Below, piece after piece: positions 9,195 through 18,396 of a DNA stretch of 64,000 bases. The stretch covers positions 1 through 64,000 of the forward strand of contig NZ_JAAOJA010000002.1 of the NCBI RefSeq assembly GCF_013184545.1. Direction: 5' to 3'. The number at the start of each line of letters is the position of its first letter. Positions within the stretch are counted from its first letter, which is position 1. The notes below the pieces were generated by a model. It saw only the letters and a program-made list of their open reading frames with translations, searched no databases and was not told the DNA's origin. Position numbers and translations under genes: made by a program. Origin of the DNA: Pseudomonas tumuqii (GTDB taxonomy: Bacteria > Pseudomonadota > Gammaproteobacteria > Pseudomonadales > Pseudomonadaceae).

Positions 9195-10037
9195 TCAGCG
9201 GTGTTGTAGCTGAGCCAGCGCCGCATCGACCAGGGCCAGCAGTTCGTCGATGGCTTGGGTGGCGCGTTGGAAGTAGCTCTTGGCGGCTATCACGGGGCGT
9301 TCCTGGCCGAGCAGTTCCTGTTTTATGCAGCGCAGAAAATCCGCCACCACCTGTTCGCGATGCTGCAGGCGGAACCCGTTAGCCTGCGGGTGCTCGCTGG
9401 CATGGCGCTGCAGGGTGGCGAAGGCCGTGCCGGCGAGCAGCTCGATCTTCTGGTAGAGAAAACGCATGCGCACGCGCTGCTCGGCGCTGCTCTGGCCGGC
9501 CGCCGCGATGCCGGTGCCCAGGGCGCGCGCCTGGCCGGCCCATTCTGCCGCCTGAACCACCTCGCGCCAGATGCAGGGCAGGTAGCTCAACTCGGCACGG
9601 CCCTCGCTCAGGTCGATTTCGCTCGCCACATCCTCCATCAGAAAGATGCTGTTGCGAATGATCAGGTGATGTTGCGCCAGATTGTTCGCCTGGTCGCTGC
9701 GTCCTTCGCGCATCCGTGACCAGTGATCGATCAGGCTGTTCCAGGCGTCCCGGTGCGTGCTGTCGAGCGCCTGGGCCGCGCGGATATGCTGGTCCAGCCC
9801 CTGGCGTGCGACGGCCAGATCCTGACTCAGGCTGGCATCGCCGCAGAGCACACCATTGCTCAGGCCGCGATGGCGCTGAAAGCCGGAGATCAGCGCGCGT
9901 AACAAGGTCAGTTGCTGAATGTTCAGCTGGATATGCTGGCGCCTTTGCCGCTGCAGGCGGCGGTGCAGGGCGTAGAACAGCAGGGTCGTGATGAGCAGGG
10001 CGGTGGCGCCGGCGAGGAGGAGGGGGAATCCATTCAT
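9195..10037 (-). CDS. Membrane-anchored nitrate/nitrite-sensing (NIT)-like protein
   Basis: A 280-residue protein with one N-terminal membrane segment (about residues 5-22) followed by HRRLQRQRR. Positive-inside logic puts the rest in the cytoplasm. The remainder is all-helical, with ISGFQRHRGLSNGV matching the hallmark QxERG-type start of NIT domains, and paired helices later in the chain. NIT domains in NasR and related sensors bind nitrate or nitrite. No output domain is present. It lies 5 bases after the chemoreceptor gene and 10 before the EAL gene, so it may act as a detached sensor for one of them. The ligand is inferred. Confidence 0.7.
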   Translation of the reverse strand: MNGFPLLLAGATALLITTLLFYALHRRLQRQRRQHIQLNIQQLTLLRALISGFQRHRGLSNGVLCGDASLSQDLAVARQGLDQHIRAAQALDSTHRDAWNSLIDHWSRMREGRSDQANNLAQHHLIIRNSIFLMEDVASEIDLSEGRAELSYLPCIWREVVQAAEWAGQARALGTGIAAAGQSSAEQRVRMRFLYQKIELLAGTAFATLQRHASEHPQANGFRLQHREQVVADFLRCIKQELLGQERPVIAAKSYFQRATQAIDELLALVDAALAQLQHR

Positions 10038-10042
10038 GCTGA

Positions 10043-11176
10043 TTATCCTGTCAGATGAGCCAGATGGTGGGCGATGGTGCGCGCCTGGTCGGCGGCCAGC
10101 AGGTTGTCGGCATTGCCCTGACGGACGCGGTCGGCCAGTTCGGCGATTTCCGCCACGGCCTTGCCCTGTTGTTCGGTACTGACCGCCACCTGGTCCACCT
10201 GCTCGGTCAATAGCAGGGTGCGCTGTTGCACCTGATCGAGCAGGGTGCGCACCGCTGTGGAGCTGTCGGCGCTGCGATGGGCCAGATCGGTCAGGTCGGA
10301 CACCTGCACCGTGGCGTCCTTGATGTGCTGTTGCACCGATTCGATGTTGCGGCTGATTTCGGCCGCCGACTCCTGGCTGTGCAGGGCCAGGCGGCGCACT
10401 TCATCGGCCACCACGGCGAAGCCCCGACCGCTCTCGCCCGCGCGCGCCGCCTCGATGGCGGCATTCAGGGCGAGCAGGTTGGTTTGCGTGGCAATCCCGC
10501 GGATGGTGCCGGACATTTCGTTGATGGTGCGCGAGTTGCTGTTCAGTTGCAGGATCAGTTCGTTGGTGGTGATGGCTTGCTGCGCCATTTCGGACACCTG
10601 CTGCACCAGATTGGTGAGCTGCTCGATGCCGTCGGCCAGCTGTTCGCTGGCCATGACGCTGGTCTGCCGCGACTCATCGGCCAGCGCCGCCACCTGCACA
10701 ATGCTCACATTCAGTTGTTCCACCGCCGCCGCCGCGACAGTGGCCGATTCGCTTTGCCCCTCGGCGTTGCGGGTCACCAGCGCGGCGCTCTGCTCGAGTT
10801 CGTGTGAGGAGTGGGATATTTCATCCAGGCGCTGCTGCAACAACTGTTGTTGACGTTGCTCGCGGTTCAGCCACTGCTGAAACCCGCGGCTGACCGGCTG
10901 CAGCAGCAGCCACTGGCCCGCGCTGACTGGCTCCTGGGCGCCGTGCTGGGCGGCTTCTTCACAGTAGCGTTGCAACTGCCCGATTTCCTCCAGCAGCAGC
11001 CACAGGCTGGCAATGGCCAGGTAGGCCAGTACTGTCCACAGCGGCCCGGTTGGCAGCGTCGGCGCAGCCAGCGCGGTGGCGCCGCCTGCCAGGCTAAGCC
11101 CCAGCAGCGTGCGCAGCATGCCGACGATGCCCAGTTCGCGCAGCAGCAAAAACGCAGGGTAGGTTAGCCACTTCAT
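10043..11176 (-). CDS. Methyl-accepting chemotaxis protein without a large sensing domain
   Basis: 377 residues. Two hydrophobic segments near the N-terminus (about 18-40 and 45-63) are separated by only a few residues, so there is no periplasmic ligand-binding domain. The rest is a cytoplasmic MCP signalling coiled coil with the hairpin tip [17 protein letters not shown] and [15 protein letters not shown], which contacts CheA and CheW. No C-terminal CheR-docking pentapeptide is seen. Start 11176 is set by GGAG ten bases upstream; a longer ORF runs back through the leader terminator. It is the first gene of the MCP-NIT-EAL operon. Confidence 0.9.
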   Translation of the reverse strand: MKWLTYPAFLLLRELGIVGMLRTLLGLSLAGGATALAAPTLPTGPLWTVLAYLAIASLWLLLEEIGQLQRYCEEAAQHGAQEPVSAGQWLLLQPVSRGFQQWLNREQRQQQLLQQRLDEISHSSHELEQSAALVTRNAEGQSESATVAAAAVEQLNVSIVQVAALADESRQTSVMASEQLADGIEQLTNLVQQVSEMAQQAITTNELILQLNSNSRTINEMSGTIRGIATQTNLLALNAAIEAARAGESGRGFAVVADEVRRLALHSQESAAEISRNIESVQQHIKDATVQVSDLTDLAHRSADSSTAVRTLLDQVQQRTLLLTEQVDQVAVSTEQQGKAVAEIAELADRVRQGNADNLLAADQARTIAHHLAHLTG

Positions 11177-11202
11177 GTGTCTGAATCTCCAGTGTGGGAG
11201 CC

Positions 11203-11250
11203 AAAAAAACGCCTGAAGCCTCTGCGAAATAGCCGCAGCGGGTTCAGGCG
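11203..11250 (-). terminator. Intrinsic terminator in the leader of the chemoreceptor operon
   Basis: Read on the minus strand, CGCCTGAA and TTCAGGCG pair across an inner CTGCG/CGCAG stem and are followed directly by seven T. It lies about 27 bases before the MCP start codon, between any upstream promoter and the ribosome-binding site. It could be an attenuator controlling the operon, or could stop antisense or upstream transcription. Confidence 0.75.
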
Positions 11251-11393
11251 CCTTTGCCTTGCAGGAGCGAATCCTGCTGATGTGATTGGTTAGATAGCAA
11301 GAGTGGTGCCAGTGGCTAGCGCTGTTGTTCAAGGTGCCGTTCGGCACTCTCCGCTATCCTACGAGCAGTGGGCTGTTGCCAGGAGGTCGAGCC

Positions 11394-11672
11394 ATGAGCC
11401 ACAAGTACCAGGTTCTCCTGCACTCGATTTTCCAGGGGCCGTTGCCGAGCAACGTCCACTGGCGGGAAGTCGAGTCATTGCTGCATCACCTCGGCGCGAC
11501 GGTCGAGCCGATTCTCGGTGCGCGTTTTCGTGTGCTGCTGAACCAGCACGAGTTCTTCCTGCACCACCCGCACCACAGCAATGTGTGCAGCCGGCAGGAA
11601 ATCAAGCACCTGCGCGAATGCCTGACCAGCGCCGGCATGACCCCGGCGGTCTATGACCAGCGGTTCGGCTGA
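11394..11672 (+). CDS. HicA-like small protein, solitary
   Basis: A 92-residue protein. Start ATG 11394 has AGGAGG upstream. The pattern (WREVESLLHHLGATVEP, then GARFRVLLNQHEFFLHHPH, then KHLRECLTSAGMTP) follows the double-stranded RNA-binding-like HicA layout: helix, three strands, helix. Many proteins of this shape in Pseudomonas lack the G-S-H catalytic core of mRNA-cleaving HicA, and here GARF stands in its place. No HicB partner follows; the next gene is a DUF2905 membrane protein. It may not be a toxin at all. Confidence 0.6.
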   Translation: MSHKYQVLLHSIFQGPLPSNVHWREVESLLHHLGATVEPILGARFRVLLNQHEFFLHHPHHSNVCSRQEIKHLRECLTSAGMTPAVYDQRFG

Positions 11673-11718
11673 ACGCGGGGCAGACGCCGAAGCGCATTGC
11701 TGGAGGGGTAAAACACGC

Positions 11719-11925
11719 ATGGCGCGTTGGTTGATGATTGCCGGCCTGGCGCTGTTGCTGCTCGGTGCGCTGCTGCATTTCGCGCCCTGGCTGCTGCACT
11801 GGTTCGGTCGTTTGCCGGGCGACATCCGCATCGAATCGCCACGCGGGCGGGTATTCATTCCGCTGACTTCGATGCTGCTGCTCAGCATCGTCCTGAGCCT
11901 GCTGATCAACCTGTTCAGGCGTTAA
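11719..11925 (+). CDS. DUF2905 small membrane protein
   Basis: A 68-residue two-pass membrane protein. The first segment is LMIAGLALLLLGALLHF and the second SMLLLSIVLSLLINLF. The loop between them, GRLPGDIRIE followed by RVFIPLTS, is the DUF2905 hallmark. Start ATG 11719 has GGAGG 13 bases upstream. No function is established. It follows the HicA-like gene by 46 bases, so the two are probably cotranscribed. Confidence 0.85.
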   Translation: MARWLMIAGLALLLLGALLHFAPWLLHWFGRLPGDIRIESPRGRVFIPLTSMLLLSIVLSLLINLFRR

Positions 11926-11946
11926 CGGATTTATCGCCTGAGCGCA

Positions 11947-12972
11947 TCAGTCCGGCCGCCACAGTTGCAGGTAGCTGGCCTCATGGCTGGTGTCCAGTTC
12001 GATGCTGATGGTCTCGCTCTCGCGCATTATCTCGGTAGTGACCAGCAGCGGCCGGGCAACATAGCCGCTGGGCGGCTCGCCGGAGAAGGCGCGGTTCAAT
12101 TCGTCGACCACTTGCCAGCCATGGGCTCCGAGCGGTTCGGCAATGGTGGCGATCTGCTGGGACAGTCCGGAGTGGATCCGCGCCAGCGCCCTGGCCGAGC
12201 CGTCGCCGGCCGACACATGGCGGATGTCCTGGCGCCCGAGCCGCGCCAGGGGTACATGGATATGGTCGAAATACACGTCATTGATCGCCAGGCTGTGGGT
12301 CCAGGCCGAACCAAAGCGCTGCTGCAGTTGCCTGACCCGGCCGGCGATCTCCTCCGACGCCCTGGCAATCGGCAGGTCCTCGACACTCAGCAGGCGACAG
12401 TTCGGGCACTCGCGGATGCGCTGGGCCATGCGCTCGGCCTTGGCCGTGGCAATGGCGAACTGGCTGTCGGTGAAGATCACTACGCCGACCGCGTCCTCGC
12501 CGATGATCTGATCCGCGGCCAGGTCCGCAACCACCAGCGGGTCGGTGGTGACGTTGCTGAACAGCCACTCGCTCGGCCCCGGCGTATCCCCGGCGTGCCA
12601 GCCGACCAGGGTTATCTTGCGCTGCTGGAACTGCGCGGGCAGTTGCCCCAGCGACTCCACGCCGAAACCGCCCAGTACCACGCCGTCCGGCGCCTGCTGC
12701 AGAGCCTGCTCGGCCATACGCCGCCACTCGGCGGCATCGCCATGCCCATCCAGCGCCTGCACCTGCCAACCGATCAGCCGGGCCGCCCGCTCGACGCTGC
12801 GATACACCGCGACCACTCCGCCGTTGCGAAAGTCGGAGGCGAGGAACATCACCCGCTTGCCCGACAGCGCCACCGGCCCCTCCTTGGGGCCGGTCCAGTC
12901 GGCATGGCTGGCAATAATCAGCAGGCCGAGCAGGCCGGCAACCAGCAGACGCAGCACGGCAGCAGCTTTCAT
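11947..12972 (-). CDS. Periplasmic substrate-binding protein (type 1 fold)
   Basis: 341 residues. It has an N-terminal signal peptide (MKAAAVLRLLVAGLLGLLIIASHA) and then a type 1 periplasmic binding fold resembling sugar-type binding proteins. Fold segments include VMFLASDFRNGGVVAVYRSVERAAR, DGVVLGGFG, DLAADQIIGEDAVGVVIFTD and a C-terminal hinge. No ABC permease or ATPase genes are adjacent, so it may feed a sensor rather than a transporter. Start 12972 has GGAGG upstream. The ligand cannot be read from sequence. It converges with the DUF2905 gene. Confidence 0.75.
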   Translation of the reverse strand: MKAAAVLRLLVAGLLGLLIIASHADWTGPKEGPVALSGKRVMFLASDFRNGGVVAVYRSVERAARLIGWQVQALDGHGDAAEWRRMAEQALQQAPDGVVLGGFGVESLGQLPAQFQQRKITLVGWHAGDTPGPSEWLFSNVTTDPLVVADLAADQIIGEDAVGVVIFTDSQFAIATAKAERMAQRIRECPNCRLLSVEDLPIARASEEIAGRVRQLQQRFGSAWTHSLAINDVYFDHIHVPLARLGRQDIRHVSAGDGSARALARIHSGLSQQIATIAEPLGAHGWQVVDELNRAFSGEPPSGYVARPLLVTTEIMRESETISIELDTSHEASYLQLWRPD

Positions 12973-13106
12973 GGCAGTCCTCCCTCCGTCCGGATAGCGC
13001 ACAACCCGAGCGCCCGTAGTCAGGTTATTGATGGCTCTACGCCATGGAGCATAGCGGTTACTGCCGGACTACAGCTGCGAAGACCAGGTGATCGTGCCGG
13101 TGCATG

Positions 13107-13172
13107 GTAGGAGCGGGGGGCGCCCAGTTCCATGCCCGCGAAACTGCTGTCGCGGCCATGGGCCGCTCCTAC
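13107..13172. repeat. REP-like palindrome
   Basis: Starts GTAGGAGCGGGGG and ends GGGCCGCTCCTAC, the GTAGGAGCG/CGCTCCTAC pair typical of Pseudomonas REP elements. It lies in the 425-base gap between the binding-protein gene and putA, which otherwise should hold their divergent promoters. Confidence 0.7.
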
Positions 13173-13397
13173 GGGAGCCGGCCTCAAACGACCGTTCGCC
13201 GTTAGTTCCTCCGCTAATAGGTTTTCGCAAAAACTCCAGAGCTTTCTGCAAGAAGTTGTCATGGCTATGCCACTAAATTCCACCATCCACTGTTAATCGT
13301 GTGGGTTCGCCGTGCGTGGGTAGTCATACCGATGCATCTGAACTAGACCCATAGCAGCAGTTCCTACAACAACAGTCTCCATAAGAGGATGGGCGTG

Positions 13398-16300
13398 ATG
13401 TTTAAAGCCAGTCACGTCTTGCAGGACGAGTTCCTTAACCGGATCTCTGCCGCCAAGGCCGCCGATTTTTTCCCTGTCATCAGCGCCAACTACAGCGTTG
13501 ACGAGGCAGCCTATCTCACTGAGCTCCTTGAGCTCGCCGACCCCGGTGAGGCCGGCATCGAGGCTATCCGCCAGGGTGCCCGTAGCCTGATTCAGGACGT
13601 ACGCAGCCGGGACAATGCCGTCGATACCCTCGACGCACTGCTGCGCCAGTACAGCCTCGATACCCAGGAAGGGCTGATGCTCATGTGCCTGGCCGAGGCT
13701 CTGCTGCGTGTGCCGGACGCCGCCACCGCGGACGCGCTGATCCGCGACAAGCTGAGCGCCGCCGAGTGGGAACGCCACCTCGGCCAGAGCGACAATGTGC
13801 TGGTCAACTTCGCCGCCTGGGGCCTGGTCATGACCGGCAAGGTGGTCGACCCGCAAGGCACCGATGGCCGCCCGAAAAACGTCCTCGGCAAGCTGATCAA
13901 GCGCTCCGGCGAGCCAGTGATCCGTGCGGCGATGAACCAGGCGATGAAGCTGATGGGCAAGCAGTTCGTGCTGGGTCGCAACATCGCCGAGGCGCTGAAG
14001 AACGGTCGTTCGGAGCGCGAAAAAGGCTACACCTATTCCTTCGACATGCTCGGCGAGGCGGCCTTGACCGCCGCCGACGCCGAGAAGTACATGGCCGATT
14101 ACCGCAAGGCCATCGACACGGTTGGCGCCGAGGCGCAGGTCGGTCCGGGGCCCAAACCGTCGATCTCGATCAAGTTGTCGGCCCTGCATCCGCGTTACGA
14201 AGTGGCCCAGCGCGAGCGCGTGCTGACCGAACTGTTCGCCAATGTGCTGGAGCTGGCGGTGCGGGCGCGCAAGCTGGGCGTCGGCATCTCGGTGGATGCC
14301 GAGGAAGCCGACCGCCTCGAGCTGTCGCTGGAACTCTACGAGAAGTTGATGCGCGACCCGGCCATTGCCGGCTGGGGCGAATTCGGCCTGGTGGTGCAGG
14401 CCTACTCCAAGCGCTGCCTGCCGGTGCTGGTGTGGCTGACCCTGCTGGGCAAGGAACTGGGCGCGAAGATGCCGCTGCGTCTGGTCAAGGGTGCCTACTG
14501 GGACACCGAGATCAAGCAGTGCCAGGTCCAGGGCCTGGACGGCTACCCGGTGTTCACCCGCAAGGAAGGCACCGATACCTCCTACCTGGCGTGCGCCCGG
14601 TTCCTGCTGTCGGAGTTCACCCGCGGGGTGATCTACCCGCAGTTCGCCAGCCACAACGCCCACACCGTCAGCTGCATCCTGGCGATGGCTGCCGAGCACA
14701 GCGAAGCGCGCGAGTTCGAGTTCCAGCGCCTGCACGGCATGGGTGACGCGCTGTACGACACCGTCCTGGAAAAGCATGGCAAGACCGTGCGCATCTATGC
14801 GCCAGTCGGCGCGCACAAGGATCTGCTGCCGTACCTGGTCCGCCGCCTGCTGGAAAACGGCGCGAATTCCTCGTTCGTCCACCAGTTGGTCGACCCGAGC
14901 ACGCCGATCGAGTCACTTCTCGATCACCCGGTGACGCAACTGCGCAAGTTCAAAACCCTCGGTAATGACAAAATCCCCCTTCCGCCTGCTCTGTTCGGTG
15001 CCGCGCGGAAAAACTCCCAAGGCCTCAACATGAACATCCAGCACTCTCTCGCTGAGCTTGAGCTCGCCTACCAACCGCACCTCAACCGTCAATGGCACGC
15101 CACACCGGTGATCAACGGGCAGACGCTGCCTGGCGCCGTGCAGGAAGTGCACTGCCCCTATGAGCTGAGCAAGCTGGTCGGCACCGCCCAGTTCGCCAGC
15201 TCCGCCCAGGCTGCTCAGGCGCTGGACGGGTTGAGCGCCGCCTGGCCGCGCTGGAACGCCACCGCCATCGACAGCCGCGCGAGCATCCTCGAGCGCCTGG
15301 CCGATCTGCTCGAGAGCAACCGCGGCGAGTTGATGGCGCTGTGCACCCTGGAAGCCGGCAAGTCCATGCAGGACGGCATCGATGAAGTGCGCGAGGCCGT
15401 GGATTTCTGCCGTTACTATGCCCAGCAGGCGCGCCTGCGTCTGGGCCGCGAAGAGCTGAAAGGCCCGACCGGCGAGCGCAACGAACTGTTCCATGAAGGC
15501 CGCGGCATCTTCGTCTGCGTCAGCCCGTGGAACTTCCCGCTGGCCATCTACCTTGGCCAGATCGCCGCCGCCCTGGTGTCCGGCAATTGCGTGCTGGCCA
15601 AGCCGGCCGAGCAGACCAGCCTGATCGCCGCCCGTGCCCTGGAGCTGATGTTCGAGGCCGGCCTGCCGGCGGATGTGATCGCCTTCCTGCCGGGCGACGG
15701 CGCCACCCTCGGTGGCGTGTTCTGCCGTGATGCCCGGGTTGCCGGCGTGTGCTTCACCGGTTCCACCGACACGGCGCGGATCATCAACCGCCAGCTGGCC
15801 GAGAAAGCCGGCCCGATCGCCGCTCTGATCGCCGAGACCGGCGGACAGAACGCGATGATCGTCGACTCCACCGCGCTGCCGGAACAGGTGGTGAAAGATG
15901 CCGTGCAGTCGGCCTTCACCAGCGCCGGCCAGCGTTGCTCGGCCCTGCGCGTGCTCTACGTGCAGGCCGACATCGCCGAGCGCGTGCTCGACCTGCTCAA
16001 GGGCGCCATGGCCGAACTGAAAGTCGGCCCGACCCACCAGCGCGAAAGCGACGTCGGCCCGGTGATCGATGGCGAGGCGCGCGAAGGCTTGCTGGCGCAC
16101 ATCGCCCAGCTCAAGGGCGAGGGCAAGCTGATTGCCGAAACGCCGCTGCCGGCTGGCCTGAACGGTCACTTCGTCGCCCCGGTAGCCTTCGAGATCGGCG
16201 GCATCGCCGAGCTGAAGAAGGAAAATTTCGGCCCCATCCTGCACATCGTGCGTTACCAGGCCAGCGAACTGGAGCAAGTGGTCGCCGCGATTAACGGCAC

Positions 16301-16577
16301 CGGTTACGGCCTGACCCTCGGCGTGCATACCCGCAACGAGGAAACCGCCGAGCGCATCGAGGCCCTGGCACGGGTCGGCAACCTCTACGTCAATCGCAAC
16401 CAGATCGGTGCCGTGGTGGGTGTGCAGCCGTTCGGCGGTTGCGGCCTGTCCGGCACCGGGCCAAAAGCCGGCGGCCCGAGCTACCTGTTGCGCTTCGTCA
16501 ACGAACGCACCACGTCGGTCAACACCACGGCAGTGGGCGGCAACGCTTCGCTGCTGTCGCTGGTCGACGAGGACTGA
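13398..16577 (+). CDS. putA: Bifunctional proline dehydrogenase / P5C dehydrogenase
   Basis: A 1059-residue enzyme oxidising proline to glutamate in two steps. The FAD-dependent proline dehydrogenase barrel spans roughly residues 190-480 (SIKLSALHPRYE, RLVKGAYWD, FASHNAHT). The NAD-dependent glutamate-semialdehyde dehydrogenase covers about 590-1050, with catalytic Cys847 in SAGQRCSAL and Glu813 in AETGGQN. The N-terminal ribbon-helix-helix domain that makes E. coli PutA a repressor is absent, as in P. aeruginosa PutA (about 1060 residues), so regulation must come from another protein. ATG 13398 is preferred over 13389 because AGAGG is correctly spaced. putP follows. Confidence 0.96.
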   Translation: MFKASHVLQDEFLNRISAAKAADFFPVISANYSVDEAAYLTELLELADPGEAGIEAIRQGARSLIQDVRSRDNAVDTLDALLRQYSLDTQEGLMLMCLAEALLRVPDAATADALIRDKLSAAEWERHLGQSDNVLVNFAAWGLVMTGKVVDPQGTDGRPKNVLGKLIKRSGEPVIRAAMNQAMKLMGKQFVLGRNIAEALKNGRSEREKGYTYSFDMLGEAALTAADAEKYMADYRKAIDTVGAEAQVGPGPKPSISIKLSALHPRYEVAQRERVLTELFANVLELAVRARKLGVGISVDAEEADRLELSLELYEKLMRDPAIAGWGEFGLVVQAYSKRCLPVLVWLTLLGKELGAKMPLRLVKGAYWDTEIKQCQVQGLDGYPVFTRKEGTDTSYLACARFLLSEFTRGVIYPQFASHNAHTVSCILAMAAEHSEAREFEFQRLHGMGDALYDTVLEKHGKTVRIYAPVGAHKDLLPYLVRRLLENGANSSFVHQLVDPSTPIESLLDHPVTQLRKFKTLGNDKIPLPPALFGAARKNSQGLNMNIQHSLAELELAYQPHLNRQWHATPVINGQTLPGAVQEVHCPYELSKLVGTAQFASSAQAAQALDGLSAAWPRWNATAIDSRASILERLADLLESNRGELMALCTLEAGKSMQDGIDEVREAVDFCRYYAQQARLRLGREELKGPTGERNELFHEGRGIFVCVSPWNFPLAIYLGQIAAALVSGNCVLAKPAEQTSLIAARALELMFEAGLPADVIAFLPGDGATLGGVFCRDARVAGVCFTGSTDTARIINRQLAEKAGPIAALIAETGGQNAMIVDSTALPEQVVKDAVQSAFTSAGQRCSALRVLYVQADIAERVLDLLKGAMAELKVGPTHQRESDVGPVIDGEAREGLLAHIAQLKGEGKLIAETPLPAGLNGHFVAPVAFEIGGIAELKKENFGPILHIVRYQASELEQVVAAINGTGYGLTLGVHTRNEETAERIEALARVGNLYVNRNQIGAVVGVQPFGGCGLSGTGPKAGGPSYLLRFVNERTTSVNTTAVGGNASLLSLVDED

Positions 16578-16741
16578 ATCGAAGACGGGCGAGTGTTGTA
16601 ACAGCACTCGTTCGTCATCGCATTGGCGGGGCGACAACCCCGCTATCGGATGTCCACCACAAGCGTGCGTCTTCCGCCAACCGAGGGTGCGGGTCCATTC
16701 CCCGTAGCCTGAATAACAACAAATGAGAGGGGAGTCCCCCA

Positions 16742-18256
16742 ATGACAGCTAGTACTCCAATGCTTGTCACCTTCGTGGTGTACATCGCAGCCATGGTGCT
16801 GATCGGCCTTATTGCCTACATGCGCACCAAGAATCTTTCCGATTACATCCTCGGCGGTCGCAGTCTTGGCAGTTTCGTCACGGCACTGTCCGCTGGCGCT
16901 TCCGATATGAGCGGTTGGCTGCTGATGGGCCTGCCTGGTGCCGTTTACATGTCCGGCCTGTCCGAAGGCTGGATCGCCGTCGGCCTGATCGTCGGTGCCT
17001 ACCTCAACTGGCTGTTCGTTGCCGGTCGCCTGCGTGTGCAGACCGAGCACAATGGAAACGCCCTGACCCTGCCGGACTACTTCACCAACCGCTTCGAAGA
17101 CAACAGCCGCGTGCTGCGGATCTTCTCCGCCCTGGTGATCCTGGTGTTCTTCACCATCTATTGCGCCTCGGGCGTGGTAGCCGGTGCGCGCCTGTTCGAA
17201 AGCACCTTCGGCATGTCCTACGGCACCGCGCTATGGGCCGGCGCTGCGGCGACCATCATCTACACCTTTATCGGGGGGTTTCTGGCGGTGAGCTGGACCG
17301 ACACCGTACAGGCCTCGCTGATGATCTTCGCCCTGATCTTCACCCCTATTGCGGTGATGATCGCCACCGGCGGTGCCGACACGACGTTCGCCGCCATCGA
17401 AATGCAGAACGCCACCAACTTCGACATGCTCAAGGGCGCCACCTTCGTCGGCGTGATCTCGCTGATGGCCTGGGGCTTGGGCTACTTCGGCCAGCCGCAC
17501 ATCCTGGCGCGCTTCATGGCGGTAGATTCGGTCAAGTCGATCCCGGCTGCCCGGCGCATCTCCATGACCTGGATGATTCTTTGCCTGGGTGGCGCCGTGG
17601 CGGTCGGCTTCTTCGGTATCGCCTACTTCGCGGCGTACCCGGACGTTGCCGGCCCGGTAACGGAAAACCCGGAGCGGGTGTTCATCGAGCTGTCCAAGCT
17701 GCTGTTCAACCCATGGATCGCCGGCATCCTGTTGTCCGCCATCCTCGCGGCGGTGATGAGCACTCTGAGCTGCCAGTTGCTGGTGTGCTCCAGCGCGTTG
17801 ACCGAAGATTTCTACAAGGCCTTCCTGCGCAAGGATGCCTCGCAGACCGAACTGGTCTGGGTCGGTCGCGGCATGGTGCTGCTGGTGGCGATGATCGCCA
17901 TCATGCTGGCGGCCAACCCGGAAAACCGCGTGCTGGGCCTGGTGTCTTACGCCTGGGCCGGCTTCGGTGCCGCCTTCGGTCCGGTGGTGATCCTCTCGCT
18001 GGTATGGAAGCGCATGACCCGTAACGGCGCCCTGGCCGGCATGCTGATCGGTGCCTTCACCGTGATCCTGTGGAAGAACTTCCTGGGCCACCTGGGGCTG
18101 TACGAAATCATTCCGGGCTTCATCTTCGCCACCGTCGGCATCCTGGTGTTCAGCCTGCTGGACAAGGCGCCATCGGCCACCATGCTCAAGCGCTTCGCTG
18201 CGGCCGAGCAGGAGTACCAAGAGGCCCACAACGGTCAGCCAGCGCTGTCCTATTAA
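16742..18256 (+). CDS. putP: Sodium/proline symporter
   Basis: A 504-residue member of the solute:sodium symporter family with about 13 membrane helices. The N-terminal TKNLSDYILGGRSLG and SAGASDMSGWLLMGLPG segments are the PutP sodium and proline binding region. GLGYFGQPHILARFMA and the STLSCQLLVCSSALTEDFYK segment are also typical. It imports proline for the adjacent PutA. GAGGGGAG precedes ATG. The 164-base gap after putA may hold its own promoter. A terminator follows at 18360. Confidence 0.96.
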   Translation: MTASTPMLVTFVVYIAAMVLIGLIAYMRTKNLSDYILGGRSLGSFVTALSAGASDMSGWLLMGLPGAVYMSGLSEGWIAVGLIVGAYLNWLFVAGRLRVQTEHNGNALTLPDYFTNRFEDNSRVLRIFSALVILVFFTIYCASGVVAGARLFESTFGMSYGTALWAGAAATIIYTFIGGFLAVSWTDTVQASLMIFALIFTPIAVMIATGGADTTFAAIEMQNATNFDMLKGATFVGVISLMAWGLGYFGQPHILARFMAVDSVKSIPAARRISMTWMILCLGGAVAVGFFGIAYFAAYPDVAGPVTENPERVFIELSKLLFNPWIAGILLSAILAAVMSTLSCQLLVCSSALTEDFYKAFLRKDASQTELVWVGRGMVLLVAMIAIMLAANPENRVLGLVSYAWAGFGAAFGPVVILSLVWKRMTRNGALAGMLIGAFTVILWKNFLGHLGLYEIIPGFIFATVGILVFSLLDKAPSATMLKRFAAAEQEYQEAHNGQPALSY

Positions 18257-18262
18257 ATTCAT

Positions 18263-18294
18263 CCCCGCCTGCAGCCGGTCGTCTGCAGGCGGGG
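18263..18294. repeat. Perfect 12-base hairpin after putP
   Basis: CCCCGCCTGCAG and CTGCAGGCGGGG are separated by 8 bases, starting 7 bases after the putP stop. There is no T-tract, so it may stabilise the mRNA 3' end rather than terminate. Confidence 0.7.
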
Positions 18295-18359
18295 CGCCCG
18301 AGTCAGGATTTCACTGCTGATGCCCGACTCGGGCCCCACGACGACCCGATAGTGCTTTG

Positions 18360-18396
18360 CCGGCCCACACCTCGTTGTGTTGGGCCGGTTTTTTTT
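18360..18396 (+). terminator. Intrinsic terminator downstream of putP
   Basis: CCGGCCCA and TGGGCCGG pair, followed by eight T. It lies about 100 bases after the putP stop codon. The rest of the 361-base gap holds nothing else I recognise before the GYD gene. Confidence 0.88.

Noticed and set aside
11394..11672. HicAB toxin-antitoxin pair
   Set aside because: There is no HicB gene; only a HicA-like protein next to a DUF2905 gene.
11965..13110. Plus-strand reading frame over the binding-protein gene
   Set aside because: The opposite strand has a signal peptide, ribosome-binding site and fold; this one has none.
14913..16742. Minus-strand reading frame opposite putA
   Set aside because: Antisense to an unmistakable dehydrogenase domain.
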